From NCBI RefSeq assembly GCF_042657385.1, contig NZ_JBHSLA010000002.1:501095-565094 (forward strand): a stretch of 64,000 bases of DNA. Direction: 5' to 3'. This document shows, one piece after another, positions 60,244 through 64,000 of the stretch (positions within the stretch are counted from its first letter, which is position 1; each line of letters opens with the position of its first letter). The notes under the pieces were generated by a model that was given only the letters and a program-made list of their open reading frames with translations, was not told where the DNA came from and did not search any database. Both the position numbers and the translations under genes were made by a program. Origin of the DNA: Algorimicrobium hallyeonense. GTDB taxonomy: Bacteria > Bacteroidota > Bacteroidia > Flavobacteriales > Flavobacteriaceae.

Positions 60244-60797
60244 TGCGCATTGTATCAGGTCAATTTAAAGGCCGAAGAATTACAGCTCCTAAAAAATTAC
60301 CTGTTCGTCCAACCACTGATATGGCAAAAGAAGCTTTGTTTAATATTTTAAACAACCTGTATTATTTTGATTCCGTTTCGGTGTTGGATTTGTTTTCAGG
60401 AACCGGAAATATCAGTTACGAATTTGCATCTCGAGGCACGGAACACATTACAGCAGTTGATGAAAATTTTGGTTGTATCAAATTTATAAATGAGACAGCA
60501 GATAGTTTTGATATGACTATAAACACCATTAAAAGTGATGTGTTTACATATTTAGAAAAAGCCAAAACGCCATTCACCATCATTTTTGCCGATCCACCTT
60601 ATGATTTTCCTTTAGAAGAATTCAGCAAAATTCCAGACTTGGTATTTAAAAACAATTTATTAGAATCCAATGGTGTGCTCATAGTAGAACACTCCAAACA
60701 CACCAAACTTTCCGAATTAGAACATTACAGCCATTCCAAAAGTTATGGTGGCAATATGTTTAGCTTTTTTCAAATAGCGTCTGACGAGGAAGAATAA
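60243..60797 (+). CDS. rsmD: 16S rRNA (guanine-966-N2)-methyltransferase
   Basis: RsmD methylates G966 of 16S rRNA in the 30S subunit. The 184-residue enzyme (E. coli 198) has MRIVSGQFKGRRI at the N terminus, RPTTDMAKEALFNIL, VLDLFSGTGNISYEFASRG (SAM motif I) and the catalytic FADPPYDFP (DPPY). The gene overlaps DUF3822 by one base. The next gene on the other strand is the RNase P RNA, so transcription converges there. Confidence 0.94.
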   Translation: MRIVSGQFKGRRITAPKKLPVRPTTDMAKEALFNILNNLYYFDSVSVLDLFSGTGNISYEFASRGTEHITAVDENFGCIKFINETADSFDMTINTIKSDVFTYLEKAKTPFTIIFADPPYDFPLEEFSKIPDLVFKNNLLESNGVLIVEHSKHTKLSELEHYSHSKSYGGNMFSFFQIASDEEE

Positions 60798-60835
60798 TGG
60801 TTAAAACAGACTAAACCAAACAGCATATAAAAGCA

Positions 60836-60860
60836 AAGCTCCCTGAAAATCAAGGAGCTT
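60836..60860 (-). terminator. terminator of the RNase P RNA
   Basis: AAGCTCC (60836-60842) and GGAGCTT (60854-60860) pair with an 11-base loop; on the minus strand they are followed by TTGCTTTT. It lies just beyond the 3' end of the RNA. Confidence 0.6.
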
Positions 60861-60868
60861 GTTTGTGT

Positions 60869-61182
60869 AAGTAAATCTATAAGCCGAATTCTGTACTCTT
60901 GAATTAAAAATTAAAAAGCCCTTATCATTTATCTGGATGCATTGTTACCAATACATTCTAGCTGCCTACCCTCCAACAATCGCACGTGCCGCGCTCAAAC
61001 GTTGGTATACATGACATTGCACCACATAGAGTTTACCTGGTTTCACTACAGCATGACCTGTACATACTTTCTGTTGCACTTTTCCTAACCTCACGGCTGG
61101 TGGCTGTTAGCCACTATGTTTGCACTCCGGTGTTCGGACTTTCCTCCCCGAAATATATTCGGAACGATAAGGCGATTTACTT
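60869..61182 (-). ncRNA. rnpB: RNase P RNA (class A), M1-like
   Basis: Read on the minus strand, the RNA has GAGGAAAGTCCG near the 5' end (the start of helix P4), ACACCGGAGTGCAAAC, GTGAAACCAGG and the 3' ACAGAATTCGGCTTAT, all typical P RNA pieces. The two ends pair as helix P1: AAGTAAATC at the 5' end and GATTTACTT at the 3' end. The length of about 314 nt is usual. A TAATTTTG promoter element begins only 6 bases before the 5' end. P RNA cuts the 5' leader from tRNA precursors. Confidence 0.92.
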
Positions 61183-61187
61183 GGGTG

Positions 61188-61195
61188 CAAAATTA
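61188..61195 (-). promoter_or_regulatory. -7 element of rnpB
   Basis: On the minus strand the sequence reads TAATTTTG, a match to TAnnTTTG, ending about 6 bases from the P1 5' end. The spacing fits a -7 element. Confidence 0.5.
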
Positions 61196-61375
61196 CGATA
61201 AAGTCCTTTAGGTTTCTAAATGACGATGTGTTTTATTTTAAAAGTTTGCTTGAAGTTTATTAATAGCAGCGTTGCGTTTTTTAAGAACCATAAATTGCAA
61301 AGCGCAGTTTATCCATTTTTATTTGTTATATCTGGATGTTGTGCAACGTTTTTTTACTCCATTTGATATTTTTTA

Positions 61376-61924
61376 TCATTTATTCAATTGTTTTAAAAAT
61401 CGTTGTTCTTTGATAGTGCTGTTAATTATAATAGCAATAACAACAATAAGAGAAAGAATACCTGAAATTACAATGTAATTATAGAATGCTTGGGAAAAGT
61501 ATTCCTTAAAGTAAGGTAGTAGCAAATAAAACCCAATTATGTATACTATAACACAGATTGGTGTAATGACATAATTTATCATTTGTCGAGCTTTGTAATA
61601 CTTTTTCAGATAGGCGCGGTAAGCTTTTTGAGCCATTGAAATAAGTTGTTTTTCTTTGCGATATAAAAAAAATAACTCCAAGGCAATTCGGAATGTAAGA
61701 CTTGAAATCATAAGAATTAAACCTAGATTAAAGGTATTCCATTGACTGAATGCATAATAAAAAGCATAGATTATCAATACCATCACTGTTAACGACATAA
61801 CAGTGATGCTGATATATTGACTGTTACGTTGCTTCTTTGCTTTTGTGATTATTTCTTTGGGATTAAAGTTTGATATATCATTAGTTTGAATATCCCATAA
61901 TTTATTTAAGTTATCATTTTCCAT
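61376..61924 (-). CDS. four-helix membrane protein downstream of an ECF sigma factor, possible anti-sigma factor
   Basis: The protein has 182 residues, a charged N-terminal segment of about 35 residues (ENDNLNKLWDIQTNDISNFNP) and four membrane helices (ISITVMSLTVMVLIIYAFYY, GLILMISSLTFRIALELFFLY, YVITPICVIVYIIGFYLLLP, VISGILSLIVVIAIIIN). It overlaps the sigma factor gene by 11 bases. A cytoplasmic N terminus attached to a membrane module is the layout of many anti-sigma factors, but no zinc-binding motif or known domain is visible, so that role is inferred from position. Confidence 0.55.
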   Translation of the reverse strand: MENDNLNKLWDIQTNDISNFNPKEIITKAKKQRNSQYISITVMSLTVMVLIIYAFYYAFSQWNTFNLGLILMISSLTFRIALELFFLYRKEKQLISMAQKAYRAYLKKYYKARQMINYVITPICVIVYIIGFYLLLPYFKEYFSQAFYNYIVISGILSLIVVIAIIINSTIKEQRFLKQLNK

Positions 61925-62405
61925 TTGTGATACATTTTAAAAGTGATTTTCGAATACGACTCAAGCGCGTTCTTAACGTTCCGTGTGCTAAACCAACTGT
62001 GTCTGCAATAGTAGTTTGCGGTATGTTTTCTAGCTCTAATAATATCAATGCTTTATTTTGCTCATTTAGTTGGTCAATACAGTGATACATTTTTTTGATA
62101 TTTTTTTCATCATCGTTTTTGCTATCATCATAAATACTATTTGACAATAAGTCTTCATTAATAGTGATGTTTTTTCTTGGTTTACGTAAATCTCCTAAAC
62201 AAACATTTACTGCAATTCTATAAATCCAAGTGTCAATAGACGATTTTCCTTTAAATGAGTTTCTATGTTTCCAAACCTTTATAAAAGTCTCCTGATGCCA
62301 TTCTTTTGCAAGCTCATTATTTCCTGATGCATATCCTAAACATAACCGGTGGACTTTAGAAGCGTGTAAATTATAAATGTTAGTAAATTCTTGTTCTGTA
62401 ATCAT
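61914..62405 (-). CDS. ECF-type RNA polymerase sigma factor
   Basis: A 163-residue sigma-70 factor of the ECF type: region 2 with ASKVHRLCLGYASGNNELAKEWHQETFIKVW and STWIYRIAVNVCLGDLRK, then region 4 with the helix-turn-helix IPQTTIADTVGLAHGTLRTRLSRIRKSL. It lacks regions 1 and 3. It overlaps the start of the membrane protein gene by 11 bases and the stop of the hydrolase gene by one base (TAATG), so all three are coupled. Its target promoters are unknown. Confidence 0.9.
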   Translation of the reverse strand: MITEQEFTNIYNLHASKVHRLCLGYASGNNELAKEWHQETFIKVWKHRNSFKGKSSIDTWIYRIAVNVCLGDLRKPRKNITINEDLLSNSIYDDSKNDDEKNIKKMYHCIDQLNEQNKALILLELENIPQTTIADTVGLAHGTLRTRLSRIRKSLLKCITNGK

Positions 62406-63253
62406 TATTTAGATGATAATATCGTTTGCATTTGTTTTAAAAACCATTCAGGTTTGTCAAGCATTATAAAATGGGCACTATCTTCCGCTATAATAAAATT
62501 GTAATCTTTTAAATTTGCATATTGATTTTTATAAGTTTGCTTAACCATTTCTTCACCATATGGTTGTGACGCTGCAATTATTGTAACCGGAATCGAAATG
62601 TTTTTTAAATTTTCTCTAAGATCTAATTTAAGGTAATCTGTATATCCATAAACATATGTTTTTCGGTCAGATTCTAGTATCCAGTTTTTAATTTTTTCTT
62701 GAGCTGATTCTTTAAGGCTCATACTTTTCGCCATTGCTGAAGCAGTTTGCTCAAAGGCTACATCATCCATTGCTAGTTGTTGATTGTTATATGGACTTTC
62801 ATAAATCAAGTTTTCAGGGTTGAAATTAGGAATCATCAATGCACCAGAAGCAGGAAGCGCATCAATTAGTATGATTTTAGAAAGTTTTAAATCGTTTTGC
62901 GCAGCGAGCCAAGTGGCAATTGTTCCGCCCAAACTATGTCCAATTATGGTAGCATTTTGTAAATCGTTTTTTAAGATATAGTTTTTTAGAGACTCGTTGA
63001 CTTTAGGTAGCCAAGGGAATTCTATTGGTTCTTTTTTTCCAAAACCAGCTAAAGTTACTATGTGACATTCATAATTCTTTTCCAGTTCTTTTACTAGTGG
63101 ATTCCAAATGTCTCCAGGAACTGTAAAGCCAGGAATTAACACTATAGGTTTACCTTTTCCTGTAACTTCTACACTGATAGCTTGACCTCCATTGTTTGCA
63201 TAAATTGATAAAGAAAATACGAATGAGACTAATAATAGAATAAAATTTTTCAT
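62405..63253 (-). CDS. secreted alpha/beta hydrolase
   Basis: This 282-residue protein has a signal peptide (MKNFILLLVSFVFSLSIYAN) and an alpha/beta hydrolase fold: IVLIPGFTVPGDIW (oxyanion region), nucleophile motif IIGHSLGGTIATWLA with Ser near residue 107, Asp in PVTIIAASQPYGEE and His in AEDSAHFIMLDKPEWF. Substrate unknown; esterase, lipase or lactonase activity is possible. Its last base overlaps the sigma factor gene, so it is the first gene of the operon. Confidence 0.85.
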   Translation of the reverse strand: MKNFILLLVSFVFSLSIYANNGGQAISVEVTGKGKPIVLIPGFTVPGDIWNPLVKELEKNYECHIVTLAGFGKKEPIEFPWLPKVNESLKNYILKNDLQNATIIGHSLGGTIATWLAAQNDLKLSKIILIDALPASGALMIPNFNPENLIYESPYNNQQLAMDDVAFEQTASAMAKSMSLKESAQEKIKNWILESDRKTYVYGYTDYLKLDLRENLKNISIPVTIIAASQPYGEEMVKQTYKNQYANLKDYNFIIAEDSAHFIMLDKPEWFLKQMQTILSSK

Positions 63254-63365
63254 TGTTTTTAAGTTTTGATTTCCCTTTAGATGCGGTAATCAAAAAATGT
63301 TACATTTTATTTTAAAAGTGACATATAATCAGATCCATTTATTCTTCGATAATGGTTGGTCTAAA

Positions 63366-64000
63366 TGTCTCGTCCTGAAATATGGCTACAGGTTAAAATT
63401 GAATTTACGCTGATAATTGATATACCATATTAGGTGTTTTATAGTCTAAAGATAAATGTAATCTTATTTGATTGTATAAATTAATTGCATTTTTTGCAGC
63501 TCTCTTTGCGTGAGCTACGTTATCAAAGGTTTGATCGAGGTAAAATTCATCTTTTAGGATGCCATTTACACGTTCAGCCATGGCGTTTTCGTAACAATGA
63601 TTTTCTTCAGTCATACTAATGTTTATCTTTTTTCTGTTGAGTATTTGCGTATATACATTGCTGCAATATTGTATTCCTCTATCAGAATGATGAATAAGTT
63701 GTTTAATGTTTTTAGCGTGATATATTGCTTTTTTAAGCGCTCTAACACATCCTTTTAGTTCCAAGCTATCACTTAAGTCATAGCCCACAATTTTACGGGA
63801 ATACATATCTGTTATTAAAGCCAAGTAACAAAAGCCTTTTACGGTTCTGATGTACGTTATATCGCTTACCCAGACTTGGTTAGGTCTTTTGATTTCAAGG
63901 TCTTTTATAATGTTGTTATACTTGTAAAAACGATGATGCGAGTTGGTTGTTCTGGCACTGTATTTCTTTCTTAAAGTGAGCATTTGGTGTTCACGAAGTA
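63366..64000 (-). mobile_element. IS3-family insertion sequence, cut by window edge
   Basis: The transposase OrfB reads from beyond the right edge to 63405. The proposed end near 63366-63390 (TGTCTCGTCCTG and beyond) lies just past the stop, as in IS3 elements; the left end and orfA are out of view. The end is set by eye and could shift by a few bases. Confidence 0.5.
63405..64000 (-). CDS. IS3-family transposase OrfB (5' end outside window)
   Basis: The frame is open through position 64000, so the start lies beyond the window; about 198 codons are present. This is the catalytic part of an IS3/IS150-type DDE transposase: WVSDITYIRTVKGFCYLALI (first Asp), LIHHSDRGIQYCS (second Asp) and NAMAERVNGILKDEF (Glu), followed by RLHLSLDYKTPNMVY at the end. 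It lies downstream of the sigma factor operon in the same direction. Confidence 0.9.
   Translation of the reverse strand, partial: LREHQMLTLRKKYSARTTNSHHRFYKYNNIIKDLEIKRPNQVWVSDITYIRTVKGFCYLALITDMYSRKIVGYDLSDSLELKGCVRALKKAIYHAKNIKQLIHHSDRGIQYCSNVYTQILNRKKINISMTEENHCYENAMAERVNGILKDEFYLDQTFDNVAHAKRAAKNAINLYNQIRLHLSLDYKTPNMVYQLSA

Noticed and set aside
60986..61201. Plus-strand reading frame of 71 codons
   Set aside because: It lies antisense inside the RNase P RNA gene and has no family match.
1..64000. CRISPR array, defence island or prophage
   Set aside because: No regularly spaced direct repeats, cas genes, phage structural genes or restriction systems were recognised; the only array of repeats is in-frame in the protein at 18939-19499.

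Overview
The window is a 64-kb piece of a low-GC chromosome from a member of the Bacteroidota, most likely Flavobacteriaceae. Evidence for this is the AT-rich sequence, the repeated match to the Bacteroidota promoter form (TTG, 17-23 nt, TAnnTTTG) in place of -35/-10 boxes, the near absence of Shine-Dalgarno sequences, the flavobacterial gene neighbours (lptD-ridA, DUF4159, DUF3822-rsmD, AI-2E transporter, kdnB/kdsB) and the many short lipoprotein signals. Nearly all of it looks like vertically inherited core genome. I see no CRISPR array, prophage, secretion cluster or recognisable defence island. The only mobile element is an IS3-family copy cut by the right edge.

Layout. 1-2.5 kb: the end of lptD, ridA and an outer-membrane-like protein. 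2.7-7.1 kb: guaC on the plus strand, then a minus-strand carbohydrate block pfkA-gapA-(terminator)-sugar kinase-mgsA. 7.2-11.6 kb: a giant tamB, divergent from tsaD. 11.7-18.3 kb: a plus-strand run rich in RNA-modifying enzymes (tsaD, rsmE, a SpoU methyltransferase, a THUMP-like methyltransferase) with a parvulin, DUF4159, an AI-2E-type permease and a HAD phosphatase. 18.4-18.8 kb: tRNA-Ser(GCT), tRNA-Pro(TGG) and tRNA-Arg(TCT), with a clear promoter and terminator. 18.9-25.4 kb: more lineage-specific genes, including a secreted 8-residue-repeat protein, an SDR, a DUF2914 membrane protein, an RDD protein broken by an in-frame TGA, a lipoprotein and a long Cys/Met-type PLP enzyme. 25.5-32.2 kb: prolyl oligopeptidase, a PgpH-like 7TM-HD phosphodiesterase, a thiolase and an NlpC/P60 peptidase. 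32.3-39.4 kb: a TPR protein, gyrA and clpC. 39.5-53.2 kb: amino-acid and one-carbon metabolism (hutH, gcvT, glsA, pterin dehydratase), NAD(P)HX repair, an M24 peptidase, yebC and envelope proteins. 53.2-58.6 kb: a minus-strand block with kdsB, a HAD phosphatase, kdnB (Kdo 8-oxidase), an acyltransferase, DUF4126 and a RecD-like helicase. 58.7-61.2 kb: an unknown membrane protein, DUF3822 and rsmD, then RNase P RNA on the minus strand. 61.4-64 kb: an alpha/beta hydrolase-ECF sigma-4TM membrane protein operon and the IS3 copy.

How the genes fit together. Central carbon metabolism is concentrated at 4-7 kb: Pfk and GAPDH, with methylglyoxal synthase as an overflow route, co-encoded with a BadF-type sugar kinase. 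Envelope biogenesis appears at three places (lptD; tamB; kdsB/kdnB, which suggests an 8-modified Kdo in the LPS core). Protein quality control and peptide use are represented by clpC, a parvulin, prolyl oligopeptidase, an Xaa-Pro aminopeptidase and an NlpC/P60 peptidase.

I found no convincing new multi-gene system. The best leads are: the repeat protein at 18939-19499; kdnB without kdnA beside it; the hydrolase-sigma-membrane protein operon; and two conserved genes, tamB and the RDD gene, that each carry an in-frame stop codon near the 5' end (inactivation, sequencing error or an unusual start).
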